NCBI RefSeq assembly: GCF_003663845.1
Contig: NZ_RCCA01000001.1
Location: 3,224,001 to 3,288,000 of the forward strand
Length of the DNA stretch: 64,000 bases
Source: Chryseobacterium sp. 7
GTDB lineage: Bacteria; Bacteroidota; Bacteroidia; Flavobacteriales; Weeksellaceae
Reading direction: 5' to 3'
The translations under genes were made by a program, and so were the position numbers. Positions 34,086 through 43,323 of the stretch are shown piece by piece. Within the stretch, counting starts at the first letter, position 1. The number at the start of each line of letters is the position of its first letter. The notes beneath the pieces were generated by a model. The model searched no databases and had not been told where the DNA came from. It saw only the letters and a program-made list of their open reading frames with translations.

Positions 34086-36878
34086 TTAATCATTTTTAAT
34101 CAACGGAATATTTGCGCTTATTCCAAATAAGGATTCTAATTCTTTTATGACATCAAAAGGAGGAATTACATTTTTAAAATCACCTTTGGCAATTTCATAT
34201 TTTCCATTTCTGCTTTCCTCCACTTTATGTTTATTTTTCGCAATTTTAATAGCAAGGCCTACACTTATACTGACTACATATTGAGCATCAAGGCCGTCAA
34301 ATCCGAGAACAGGACGGTAATATAAACCTTTTTCATCGTAGTTGATACCATGCCCGTAGGTTATGGAAGCGCTTCCGGATGCTGATGCTTCAAAATAAGC
34401 TTCTGCTTTGATGACTGCCAGTGAAACTTCTCCCTGAATTTTAACTCCTACTTTTAATTCCAGCTTAAGTTTACTCTTACTGGAGACTTTAAATTCAGAA
34501 TCTTTGAGTTTTCCGGCAGTATTAAATTTAAATTCAGATTCCACTTCTATGGTGCTGGAAATAATAAGATCCATAAAGATATCTACAGATGCTTTGAAAC
34601 CAACATTATCATTTCCTACATCTATTCCGGATTTCAGTTTCCCCTGAATTTCCTGATACAGTCTTGTGACTCCCGGCGCAGCTGTTCCTCCGCTTACCGC
34701 TCCTGAAATACCAAATACCAAGGCTCCCAGAAGGTCAACTGTCATTTCCAGACCAATCAGCGGATTTGCTTTCAAACCTATAGCTACATCTGTACCAAGA
34801 ATGGCATTATTATCTTTAGGATGCTTTAAAAGCCAGTTACCAGACAACTCCATATTAGGAGGCTTCACGGCAAAACTTACCGGAATTCCTTTAGGAGAAA
34901 TGGAACGTACTTTTCCTTTGGCCTGATTAAGAACTCCATCTGACAATGCTCCTATGGCAGCAAATGTATCATATATTTTTTTAAACTTGGTTTCGTATTG
35001 ATATTTTAATTCCTTTTCCTGCTTATCATTATTCCATTTTGCCTTTAAACTAAAAGCCAGTGAAGCATCTTTCTGTTTCCATCTTTTTTCAGCGCCCATT
35101 TTGCCTGCTCTTTTCTGCAGTTCTTTATGCTCATGGGGATCCATATTCATCCATTTTACGCTGAGATCATTGGTAAGGTTTAATGTAAAACTCAATGTCC
35201 AATTGATATCCGGGTAGGCTTTTATTAATACTGTAGTTCTTTTCTCATTACTGTAGTATCTGCAGGTATGAACATGCAGATGAAACTGATTCGGGTTTGT
35301 TCCGGCCGGCCAGATATATTGTATAGGGAGAGCATTGAATTGAGATAAATCTGAATATACTCCATAAGTAAAGGAAGGTGTGGTAAATGTTTTTACCGTA
35401 TCTCCTTTATCGATTGCCTGTCCTACATCTACAACCTGAATCTGTTTCTTATGCTTCCCTTTGCTGTCTCTGAAGCATTCATTGGTCTGAAAGCCTGTGA
35501 CATCAATGATCAGGTTTTTCTTTGTAGAGACATCTGGTGCTGTTACTTCATAATGAATAGTTTGTGCATCATGGGCATTGAAAACAAATGAGATATCTAC
35601 TCTACGGTTGTTTTCATAATCTTTCTCATTTTTGTACTTGATATTATCTCTTCCCATTTTATCATCGGTAGGATCTACTTCTCCTTTTCCTACGGAGATT
35701 ATTCTTCTGGGATCTAATCCACCATCAGCAAAGAATTTTTTGACGACGTCTGCTCTTCTTTGGGAAAGTCCTTTGTTATAATTTTCTTTTCCTATCACGC
35801 AAGCATAGCCGCTGAGATTCATGGTGGCATCTTTATGCTCCAGAAGGAATTTGAGTACATTATTAAGAATAGCAACACCGTCTTTATCAATGACTGTGGA
35901 ATCGAATTTATAAAAAATTGTTCTTTGAATGTATTCCTGTAAAGCCGCTGATTTTATGAGTTTAACACCGTTCCCATTGTCAAAGACTTTGACTGTTGTA
36001 TTGCTGGCTTTTCCATCCTTTGTCTCATTTTCTGTGATTTTGATGACTTCAAACTTACAGGGTTCCAGCCTTACGGAGTTTACATCCGGCTTGTATACTT
36101 TGGTCGGAGTCTGGTTCTGGGCTCCGTTAGTATTAGTTGTAACAACTTTATTTTTTACGTTCAGATAGATGGCATGAAGATCATCGCCCAATTTATCTTT
36201 AATATATTGTTTGGAGGCTGTATCTTTTACTTTAACATAGAATTCTTCTACATTCTGAATATTGTCTACATAGGCCATCCAGGTAAAAGTGTTTTCTATT
36301 TTCAGATTGACTTCTCCGTCTATTACCTGTACATTGTTGTAGGTATGCACCAGTTTATCTGCTTTTGCTGTCTGCTGATTCCAAAGCTCAATACTGACTG
36401 TATTTCCGTTCAGCCCTTCTGTCATCAGGTTAAGGTGTACAATGTGTCCGTAGGAAATGTATTCGTTCTTTTTATTGTTTTTGATGCTTTTGCTGTTTTT
36501 TTGTGTAGACCACTTGCTGCTTACAATGATGGGATCACACCAGCCTTTTACAAATATTCCTGTATCACTTTTAGTATCTCTTACCCCAGAAAGACTGGCT
36601 TCAATATAAAACTGATAGCTTCCGCAGTACTGCTTTCCTATTAAAAATTTATATCCGGTAGCAGAGGTTATCTGATTGATGATAATTTTTTTGCTGCTGT
36701 TCTGCCTCATCCAGGTAAGAGGTTTCTTTTTCTCTGCATCTGTGGTATCCGGCAGCCATTCGCCCACGCCAAACTGCACCCATTGATCTGGTTTTATGGT
36801 AATCCTCTGCCCTAATACAGACATTTTAGGATAATACAATCCGCTTACAACTTTTATTTTTTTTACGCCTTTTGCCAT
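34086..36878 (-). CDS. 930-aa T6SS-associated protein with an internal OmpA-like domain, candidate effector
   Basis: No signal peptide although it contains an OmpA/MotB peptidoglycan-binding domain (about residues 318-430: IFYKFDSTVIDKDG, LSGYACVIGKENYNKGLSQRRADVVKKFF, RIISVGKGEVDP, ENNRRVDISF). The N-terminal 310 residues are beta-rich Ig-like domains. After the OmpA domain there is a 470-residue C-terminal region with a Gly/Ala-rich hydrophobic stretch (about 707-735, VDLLGALVFGISGAVSGGTAAPG in part) and alternating strands rich in Ser and Lys. Immediately upstream are PAAR-like and LysM genes; a lipoprotein gene follows. This fits a toxin delivered by T6SS to the target periplasm, perhaps acting on membranes. 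Activity is not established. Confidence 0.68.
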   Translation of the reverse strand: MAKGVKKIKVVSGLYYPKMSVLGQRITIKPDQWVQFGVGEWLPDTTDAEKKKPLTWMRQNSSKKIIINQITSATGYKFLIGKQYCGSYQFYIEASLSGVRDTKSDTGIFVKGWCDPIIVSSKWSTQKNSKSIKNNKKNEYISYGHIVHLNLMTEGLNGNTVSIELWNQQTAKADKLVHTYNNVQVIDGEVNLKIENTFTWMAYVDNIQNVEEFYVKVKDTASKQYIKDKLGDDLHAIYLNVKNKVVTTNTNGAQNQTPTKVYKPDVNSVRLEPCKFEVIKITENETKDGKASNTTVKVFDNGNGVKLIKSAALQEYIQRTIFYKFDSTVIDKDGVAILNNVLKFLLEHKDATMNLSGYACVIGKENYNKGLSQRRADVVKKFFADGGLDPRRIISVGKGEVDPTDDKMGRDNIKYKNEKDYENNRRVDISFVFNAHDAQTIHYEVTAPDVSTKKNLIIDVTGFQTNECFRDSKGKHKKQIQVVDVGQAIDKGDTVKTFTTPSFTYGVYSDLSQFNALPIQYIWPAGTNPNQFHLHVHTCRYYSNEKRTTVLIKAYPDINWTLSFTLNLTNDLSVKWMNMDPHEHKELQKRAGKMGAEKRWKQKDASLAFSLKAKWNNDKQEKELKYQYETKFKKIYDTFAAIGALSDGVLNQAKGKVRSISPKGIPVSFAVKPPNMELSGNWLLKHPKDNNAILGTDVAIGLKANPLIGLEMTVDLLGALVFGISGAVSGGTAAPGVTRLYQEIQGKLKSGIDVGNDNVGFKASVDIFMDLIISSTIEVESEFKFNTAGKLKDSEFKVSSKSKLKLELKVGVKIQGEVSLAVIKAEAYFEASASGSASITYGHGINYDEKGLYYRPVLGFDGLDAQYVVSISVGLAIKIAKNKHKVEESRNGKYEIAKGDFKNVIPPFDVIKELESLFGISANIPLIKND

Positions 36879-36889
36879 TTTCTTGTCAT

Positions 36890-37378
36890 TTAGATTGCAC
36901 CATCCTGCCCTCCTCCTGAAGGTTGCTCGTTATACATTTCCTCTGAGTCCACCAACGGATTGATCTGCTTCTGAACGTCTTTATCTGCATTTTTAAAATT
37001 CTGCTGGCTGGCCTCTGCTCTCTGTCCGTGGTCTATAATTTCAATGCATGGAGTTCCGGCAACCGCACATACTGCTTTGCTGTCTTCTACAATGATGTAT
37101 CCGCCATTACTAAGCTGTACTTTATCATAAAACTTCTGCCATTCTGTAACCATAATTTTGCAGGGTGGCGGCGGACCTCCCATTTTGGTACAGTTTCCGA
37201 ATGTATTTTTTTCAAAGGTGGCTCCTCCTATTTCTTTCGTTGTGACGATGAGTTTTTTGGAACCGCTTTTATCATTGGCATATTCTTTTTGGTGTGTAAG
37301 TACTTTCAGCTTGTCCGGAGCCTGCCCGAACTGGCATTTGCACATAGCGCCCTGTACTACAATATGTTTTTCTGCCAT
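36890..37378 (-). CDS. PAAR-like DUF4280 protein
   Basis: 162 residues with the PAAR-like DUF4280 pattern: AEKHIVVQGAMCKCQFG at the start, FGNCTKMGGPPPPCKIM, and SKAVCAVAGTPCIEIIDHGQ. The repeated Cys pairs replace the His ligands of classical PAAR tips. Such proteins are thought to cap the VgrG spike and carry effectors. A disordered Gln/Gly tail follows. It lies 11 bases before the 930-aa gene, which supports that gene being the cargo. Confidence 0.88.
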   Translation of the reverse strand: MAEKHIVVQGAMCKCQFGQAPDKLKVLTHQKEYANDKSGSKKLIVTTKEIGGATFEKNTFGNCTKMGGPPPPCKIMVTEWQKFYDKVQLSNGGYIIVEDSKAVCAVAGTPCIEIIDHGQRAEASQQNFKNADKDVQKQINPLVDSEEMYNEQPSGGGQDGAI

Positions 37379-37407
37379 ATTAATTTTATCTTTAGTGAAA
37401 TGGTTTT

Positions 37408-38451
37408 TTATTTTTCATCAATTCCTGATACTGATACTGAAATCTTTTTCTCTTCCTGCAGCATGATACTGCATTCCAGATAAAGTGACTCCGGAAGTGA
37501 GGTTTCTCCTTTCAGGTAGCTTATGATTCTGAAATTTCCTCCTTCATTCATCACAGGATCGTCTTCTATAATCAATGAAAAGGGTGATTTTCTTATAAAA
37601 TCATCTGTATCTCTTTCTTCATATAGCTTTCCTGAACCTTCTATGGTAATTAAACCTGTTTCTTCTTTCAACGGATCTGTTTCCAGTATCAATTTATATC
37701 TGGGTTCTATTGCGTTATCCACTACTGGAAAACTTGTCGTTATCTCTGTTTTATATTCTTTTCCGAAACCCTGGTATATTCCAAAGAACAAAGCACGGAT
37801 GAAGTAATCGTTTTTGATGTAAAGATTGATGGCTTCAGGTTCACTGATTACTTTTTCAATCTTTCCGCAGTATTCATCTACGGTTTCGCCTTCAAATTCT
37901 TTATATAATTCTTCTTTTACGACCGTCCATCTCTTTGGAAAAACCTCAGCATTTTCTATGGTTTCAAATTTCCCATGTTCATCTGTACTGATCTGTAAGG
38001 GATATAAAACCTTCGATGTTCTGTAAGCAAGCAGATCTGCAATTTCATTGACTTCTTCTTCGTTGATATAGAGGTTGGATGTTCTGTCTATCTCAAAAAA
38101 CTGATATCCTTTCTCTGTTTTCAGCCAGCGGACTGATGTTTCATATTTTAATTCGTTTCGAACTTCTCCTTTTTCAATGGTAATGACTACGCTGTATTTT
38201 CGTAGCGCATTTTCCGGCTGAAGCGTAAGACTGTTTCCTTTTCCGAATTTTACTAAACTATTTTTATCCGCAACAGCTGTTCTGGGAACAAAAAGTTCTT
38301 TCTGCCCGTTAAGATTGATCAGGATCATATCCTTAACAGTACAGTGATTATTATGGAAGAGTTTTAATTCATCTTTATCCAGTCCATACAGCGAGGCTAT
38401 ACTTTTTAAAGTTTCATCTTTCTGAATGATGTGTTTGTTGAATTTCTGCAT
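37408..38451 (-). CDS. LysM-domain protein of the T6SS island
   Basis: 347 residues, no signal peptide. A LysM repeat occupies residues 5-55 (HIIQKDETLKSIASLYGLDKDELKLFHN, then DMILINLNGQKELFVP). The rest is a mixed domain of strands and helices with no recognised family. LysM proteins encoded beside PAAR-like DUF4280 genes are a recurring feature of T6SS-iii cargo clusters; it may be part of the tip complex or an adaptor. The absence of a signal peptide argues against an ordinary cell-wall enzyme. Confidence 0.75.
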   Translation of the reverse strand: MQKFNKHIIQKDETLKSIASLYGLDKDELKLFHNNHCTVKDMILINLNGQKELFVPRTAVADKNSLVKFGKGNSLTLQPENALRKYSVVITIEKGEVRNELKYETSVRWLKTEKGYQFFEIDRTSNLYINEEEVNEIADLLAYRTSKVLYPLQISTDEHGKFETIENAEVFPKRWTVVKEELYKEFEGETVDEYCGKIEKVISEPEAINLYIKNDYFIRALFFGIYQGFGKEYKTEITTSFPVVDNAIEPRYKLILETDPLKEETGLITIEGSGKLYEERDTDDFIRKSPFSLIIEDDPVMNEGGNFRIISYLKGETSLPESLYLECSIMLQEEKKISVSVSGIDEK

Positions 38452-38498
38452 AAAATGTTCCTACTTCTTGTTTGATCTTTATTATTAAAGATTCAATT

Positions 38499-39962
38499 CT
38501 AATGTACCACCCTTTTTCTGTCTGACCTTGGATCCATTCCTATGGCATATCGATCTGCTGACCAATGGAGATATTTATTTCTTAAATCTCTGAGGTCTTT
38601 TTGTTCTTCCAATTCTTTTATATAATTCGGATTGCTTTTATCATTTTTATATTTTTTATCTAAATCGGCAACCCATTTAAAATCATAAGGCCTTCCATTT
38701 TTAAAAACATATTCCCTCAGCTTCTTTTCAACGCGAACCAATAAAACATCTTTAGAAAAGTCATAACTTTTCTTTATCTTCATCATCGAAAGCTGTTCAC
38801 ATTTTGCATCATTTGCTTTTTCTGTCATAAATGTGAGAGGGATATAACTGTAAGTATGTAATAATTCTCTAACTCCTTTTAATGCAAAGTATGCATTACC
38901 TCCAATGTAGGAGAGTTGATTTCTGTTATACCATCCTTCGGCAACAAGCCTGTCTTCAAGAGGTTTAAGATCCCTTTTATCGGTCCAGTCTGTTTCTATT
39001 TCTCTTACCCATTCTGTTTCGGATAAATAACTTCCCCCAATGTCTGAGTGCACTCCTGGAAAGGTTTTTTCTTCACCGTAAAACACAGGAACCTGCTTTT
39101 TCCCTCTCGCATCAGTATCATAAGCCACATTGGTAAGGTCAAAATTTTCTCTGTGTTCATCAGCTGCAATAAAGTGTACTATTTTTCTTGCAGAGGTTAT
39201 ATCATCAAGATGTAACTCTTCTATATCATTACTGAAGTTTGGCTTTACAGAAAAATTGGGATGATAAGATGATACGGTGTCATAAATTCCCAAAAAGCGA
39301 ACGACGATCCGCTCAACGGTAATTCCTGCTTCTTTTAATTTTAATCCTAAATGTCCTCTTGGCGGTAATTCTTTAAGAGGAATTTCTTTGCCATCATCAT
39401 CACTGTAAAAGGTAACGCTTACTCTTCGTTTTGTATAAGTTTTTTTATGAGCATCATATTTTCTCTTATTAATCTCATAGACAAAGTTACGGGCGGCAGC
39501 AGCTCCCCTACTAAATCCGTAAGCATCTAATGTCAGCACCTCAACAGTTGTTTTATTGCCCAGTTTTTCCTTTATTCTTTTAACGACCTCTTCACATCCT
39601 TTTCTCACTTTCCCGCGAATACCAGTATCACCGCTACCAAATGCAAAGCCTCCATTTTCATCTTCTTTACGGTTGTCAGTTCCTATTCCTTCAATATAAA
39701 TTCCATAATCTTGATTACAAGCTTCTGACATGCGGGCTACATTACTCCAGCCATTATCATAACTGGTGTCTTTTTTTTCACTGAGTTGTCTTTTTGACCA
39801 GGTTTTTATCCCATTTTTTTTATAAATTTCGGTATTGTTTTCCCGTTCTTTTGTATTGACTTTATTATTAAGTGTACCATCAAAGAAAACTCCCAAAACA
39901 ACATTTATAGAGTCATTTTCCACATATTCAGGTGTATAATTTCCAAAAACTACATTTGACAT
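38499..39962 (-). CDS. DUF2235 (Tle-type) lipase, probable T6SS effector
   Basis: 487 residues in the DUF2235 alpha/beta-hydrolase family, which includes T6SS phospholipases of the Tle1 type. N-terminal VVLGVFFDGTLNN motif, the nucleophile elbow GFSRGAAAARNF (S151), then RFLGIYDTVSS, HFIAADEHRENF and the PGVHSDIGGSY segment that supplies the catalytic Asp and His. No signal peptide, as expected for a T6SS-delivered toxin. Encoded between a DUF2931 lipoprotein (probable immunity) 6 bases upstream and the LysM/PAAR-like genes downstream. Confidence 0.88.
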   Translation of the reverse strand: MSNVVFGNYTPEYVENDSINVVLGVFFDGTLNNKVNTKERENNTEIYKKNGIKTWSKRQLSEKKDTSYDNGWSNVARMSEACNQDYGIYIEGIGTDNRKEDENGGFAFGSGDTGIRGKVRKGCEEVVKRIKEKLGNKTTVEVLTLDAYGFSRGAAAARNFVYEINKRKYDAHKKTYTKRRVSVTFYSDDDGKEIPLKELPPRGHLGLKLKEAGITVERIVVRFLGIYDTVSSYHPNFSVKPNFSNDIEELHLDDITSARKIVHFIAADEHRENFDLTNVAYDTDARGKKQVPVFYGEEKTFPGVHSDIGGSYLSETEWVREIETDWTDKRDLKPLEDRLVAEGWYNRNQLSYIGGNAYFALKGVRELLHTYSYIPLTFMTEKANDAKCEQLSMMKIKKSYDFSKDVLLVRVEKKLREYVFKNGRPYDFKWVADLDKKYKNDKSNPNYIKELEEQKDLRDLRNKYLHWSADRYAIGMDPRSDRKRVVH

Positions 39963-39968
39963 ATGCTT

Positions 39969-41084
39969 CTATTTATCTTGTATTACATATTTATCCATCT
40001 GTTTTACCGGATATTTTTTCCCATTCTGTTCTATGTATACTTCTGCATTGTTTCCACTGCTTATATCAATAACAATATCTGTAGGAGCTTCTTTGTCTAA
40101 TCCACCAAACGTTTTAAACATATCCGTTTTTTCAAAATCTAACGGAAGAAATGTACCATTAGAAATTTTACTGGTCTGTTTTATATATTCAGGATTACCT
40201 GTAAATACAATTTGTGAACTCTGTTTTTTTCCGTCTTTATTTTTCCATTGGAAATAAAAAAGATAAGGTACAGCCCTCTTTTTAGATGGTAAAGCAGCAG
40301 CAGGATTATCCTGTAGTGTACTTTCACGCTCTCCATTAGCCATATAAAAATTTCTTTTCTCAAGGGTACTTCCTGCCGGTAAAATAAGCTTAGGACTCCA
40401 GTTGAGTTTTTCTCTGAAAGTTTCATACAAATTGTGGTCCGGATATCCTTCTGCTTTTATTTTATTGGCCACAATAGTCTTTACAATTCCAGGATCATTG
40501 AGGATATCTTCTCTGTATTTTGGTTCAAATACATATTTAAATTTGTCATAAGCTTCTTCTTTGGTAATTTTAATTTCTTTCCCTTGAAAATTTCCTACTT
40601 CCACCTGATGTCCATTTCCATATAACCAAAGTATCAATTTTCCTTTTGGTCCCAAACCTATCACAAAGGTATCGTAGGTTCCTTTCTTTAGTGAATCAAA
40701 ATAAGTCTGGCTAAATCCTTCATTAAATAATTGGGTAATTTTCTTAGTATCCAGCTCCCAGTGCCCTGCATAAAATTTATCTTCCACCAGAGAATACCAG
40801 GTAAATTCTAAAGTATGAGGAACTTTTACAAGGTTATCAGTTCCATCACCAGACTTACCAGGTTCTCCCCAACCTCCATCGGCAATTCCCCAGATATCGG
40901 AAAATGGGAATTGATAATCATCTGCTATAAGCTCTCCGTAATAAGCCTGCATTGGATATTCATTAGGAGCTGATAATGTTCCTGTCCATTTAAATTTTTC
41001 TTCCATTTTTTTATTTTGACAACTTACTAATGAGAAACTTCCTATGATGAAAAAAATCAGGATTTTTAATTTATTTATTCCCAT
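39969..41084 (-). CDS. DUF2931 lipoprotein, probable immunity protein of the lipase
   Basis: 371 residues with a clear lipoprotein signal (FIIGSFSLVSC, C22). The domain fits DUF2931: KFKWTGTLSAPNEYPMQAYYGE, GIADGGWGEPG, VPHTLEFTWYSLVEDKFYAGHWELD. A C-terminal second domain of about 150 residues is present. DUF2931 lipoproteins often sit beside DUF2235 lipase genes, and a periplasm-facing lipoprotein is the expected location for an inhibitor of a periplasmic lipase. It overlaps the small gene upstream by 14 bases. Confidence 0.75.
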   Translation of the reverse strand: MGINKLKILIFFIIGSFSLVSCQNKKMEEKFKWTGTLSAPNEYPMQAYYGELIADDYQFPFSDIWGIADGGWGEPGKSGDGTDNLVKVPHTLEFTWYSLVEDKFYAGHWELDTKKITQLFNEGFSQTYFDSLKKGTYDTFVIGLGPKGKLILWLYGNGHQVEVGNFQGKEIKITKEEAYDKFKYVFEPKYREDILNDPGIVKTIVANKIKAEGYPDHNLYETFREKLNWSPKLILPAGSTLEKRNFYMANGERESTLQDNPAAALPSKKRAVPYLFYFQWKNKDGKKQSSQIVFTGNPEYIKQTSKISNGTFLPLDFEKTDMFKTFGGLDKEAPTDIVIDISSGNNAEVYIEQNGKKYPVKQMDKYVIQDK

Positions 41085-41241
41085 GAGACATTATTTTTTT
41101 ATTACTTGCTAAAACCAGATTATCTCTGTGAGCTTCCACATTGATTTTCTTTGCTATTTTCTCCACCTTTTTTCCTACACTAAGATGATAAGAATCTTTG
41201 ACTGTGATGCGCAGATTAGTTGCTGTTTTTATGATGGCCAT
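41071..41241 (-). CDS. Small protein following vgrG
   Basis: 56 residues from an ATG one base after the vgrG stop; a second frame start at 41268 overlaps vgrG. Basic, strand-rich (MAIIKTATNLRITVKDSYHLSVGK), ending SHGNK. The end of the frame overlaps the DUF2931 gene by 14 bases, so it is translationally embedded between VgrG and the effector genes. Its sequence style resembles the C-terminal beta-helix edge of VgrG proteins. Possibly a detached tip extension; no family recognised. Confidence 0.55.
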   Translation of the reverse strand: MAIIKTATNLRITVKDSYHLSVGKKVEKIAKKINVEAHRDNLVLASNKKIMSHGNK

Positions 41242-41242
41242 A

Positions 41243-43174
41243 CTAGAAAAGTTTTGATTTTTCAGCACTGTTGAATTCTACAATTTTTCCACTTTGCATA
41301 GTCATATTTTCCAGTTCGCTGAACATGGAAATTTCTCCTGCTATTTCATTAGATGTTTCAGATTGTCTTTTGAATTCTTTTTCAATCATTTCTGTTCTGG
41401 TATCGGAGGTTTCCGTAATGTCGCCTGATGCTGTAAGTTTCATATCTTTTCCTGCTATGGAAACTATATTATCGTTGGCTGTGCTGGTAATGCTTGCGCC
41501 TGCACCTATCGAGATTTCTTTTCCTGCGGTGATATTGATATTGTCACCAGCATTTAAAGTAAAGTTTTTAGGGGCTTTCATGCTGATATTCCCCTGCCCG
41601 TCCATGAAATAGGTATTTCCGCTTGGATCAAGAATGGTTACACTTCCTTCTTCGTCATTCATTAAAATTCGGATTCCGCTTCTGGTCTGGATAGATTTCA
41701 GGTGATTGTTAACACCTCCTCCCAAGGCAATTCCTCCGTGGAACATCCCTCCCATTACGAAAGGTCTGTCCGGATGGCTGTGCACAAAATTCACCATCAC
41801 CTGATCTCCCACTTCCGGAATGGCTACATAACCACGGTTTTGGGTGATCTGATCTGTTCCTCCGGCATCCGGGCTCATCATACGGATAAAATGGGTGGTA
41901 TCATTGGTCTGCCAGTCGAATCTTACCTGTATTCTTCCCTGTCCTTCAGGATCTGTGTTGGAAATTACAGTGGCAGTCTGTGGTTCAGCCTTTGGAATGG
42001 TAAATTCAGGTTTTGGAAGAAATCCTGTATCTGCGGCTATTCCTACGAAGTTTCCGGTATAATGACCTATGGTGTCAAATTCATGTTCTGCTTCTGTAAT
42101 CATGATTCTGGTGAAATAAGAAGTTTCATTAGAATCCTGTTTACGCATCTGTACATCTGCAATACAACCCGGATGCAGAAAAGGAACGGTTGTATTCCCT
42201 GAAACTGAAAAAACATTCACCGCTTCACTTCCGGAAGCACTTTTCTGAGAGTACTCTACGTCAAGATGGGTCGTAGCTTTGATGGGTGCCATCTTTAAAG
42301 CCGGTGTTTTATAAATAGTTTCGTTATGATTGTAAGCTGTTTTTGCCAGGTCACCCACATGTTTGATGGGTGTGGAACCTGAAGTCAGCTTTTCATTTTT
42401 ATTGCTGTTATATCCGTAGAATTGAGGCTTTGTATGGACCGCTTTCAATTCAACTTTTATATCATTGGCGCTGCTTCCGTAGGTAAGAATAATAGGTTTG
42501 TTCTGAGCGGGAAGCTTTCCAAAGTGTAAGACTTCACCATCATAGAAAAACTGTTCACCATAAGCTTCTGCCATTCTCGCCAGATAATTATAATGGGTTT
42601 CATCGTACTGGCTGCTATAGATAATCTGAGAGAAGTTATTAGCATCTACTCTGACATCAAATCGGCTTTTATCAATTCCCTGTTTAATCACTTCTTCGGC
42701 AATAATGCCAACATTAACAGATTGAGCACCTCCAAAGCTCTGAATGTGCGGGGCTCCGTCAAGAAGAATGGTAGGACTGTACCCTGTGAGTACAATATTT
42801 CCTAAGCTCATGTGTTCCTGGCTGAATCCTACTCCGGTAATTACTCCTACGAAAGTTCTCTCCGGACTGTTGTCTATATCTTTATAAGAAATAACGGCTG
42901 TAAGTCTTTTTCCAAGAAATTTGTTGGCTTCTTCCAGAGAATGGGTCTGTCTGTCCCCCAAAGTATCGTGTGCCAGCGTTAATGTAAATTCGTGATGTCT
43001 TCTGGTACTTTGTTTAAGCTTGAAATGTTTATAATACTTTATAATTTTCCCTTCTATGACAAGAGAAAGTTTTACAAGACGGTTAATACCTGTATGATGA
43101 CTTGCTGAAATACCATCTGCATTCTGCGTCGGACGAAAAGACGTCGATTGTGAGTTTCCAGGTGTATTTGACAT
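41243..43174 (-). CDS. vgrG: T6SS spike protein VgrG
   Basis: 643 residues. N-terminal gp27-like region (about 30-385), then the gp5-like OB fold (PQTATVISNTDPEGQGRIQVRFDW, MMSPDAGG, YVAIPEVGDQVMVNFVHSHPDRPFVMG), then a parallel beta-helix shaft with valine/glycine repeats (NITAGKEISIGAGASITSTA and similar). It forms the trimeric spike on the Hcp tube and carries the PAAR-like tip and cargo. It heads the effector operon; the Hcp gene is 149 bases upstream behind its own terminator. Confidence 0.95.
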   Translation of the reverse strand: MSNTPGNSQSTSFRPTQNADGISASHHTGINRLVKLSLVIEGKIIKYYKHFKLKQSTRRHHEFTLTLAHDTLGDRQTHSLEEANKFLGKRLTAVISYKDIDNSPERTFVGVITGVGFSQEHMSLGNIVLTGYSPTILLDGAPHIQSFGGAQSVNVGIIAEEVIKQGIDKSRFDVRVDANNFSQIIYSSQYDETHYNYLARMAEAYGEQFFYDGEVLHFGKLPAQNKPIILTYGSSANDIKVELKAVHTKPQFYGYNSNKNEKLTSGSTPIKHVGDLAKTAYNHNETIYKTPALKMAPIKATTHLDVEYSQKSASGSEAVNVFSVSGNTTVPFLHPGCIADVQMRKQDSNETSYFTRIMITEAEHEFDTIGHYTGNFVGIAADTGFLPKPEFTIPKAEPQTATVISNTDPEGQGRIQVRFDWQTNDTTHFIRMMSPDAGGTDQITQNRGYVAIPEVGDQVMVNFVHSHPDRPFVMGGMFHGGIALGGGVNNHLKSIQTRSGIRILMNDEEGSVTILDPSGNTYFMDGQGNISMKAPKNFTLNAGDNINITAGKEISIGAGASITSTANDNIVSIAGKDMKLTASGDITETSDTRTEMIEKEFKRQSETSNEIAGEISMFSELENMTMQSGKIVEFNSAEKSKLF

Positions 43175-43273
43175 ATTATTTAGTGATTTGATTAGTTTTT
43201 CAAACGATTATTCAACAGGCCGGGAGTTTAAAAATAAACACAAGAGATCCTGCAGAATATAGTTTTAGGTAAA

Positions 43274-43303
43274 AAAAGACCGTCTTATGAGGGACAGTCT
43301 TTT
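43274..43303 (-). terminator. Terminator between hcp and vgrG
   Basis: Interrupted stem AAAAGAC / GTCTTTT plus GTC/GAC around a loop, then a T run on the minus strand, 21 bases after the hcp stop. It may give extra Hcp over VgrG by partial termination. Confidence 0.7.
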
Positions 43304-43323
43304 ATTTTTAATTGATGAAAGAC

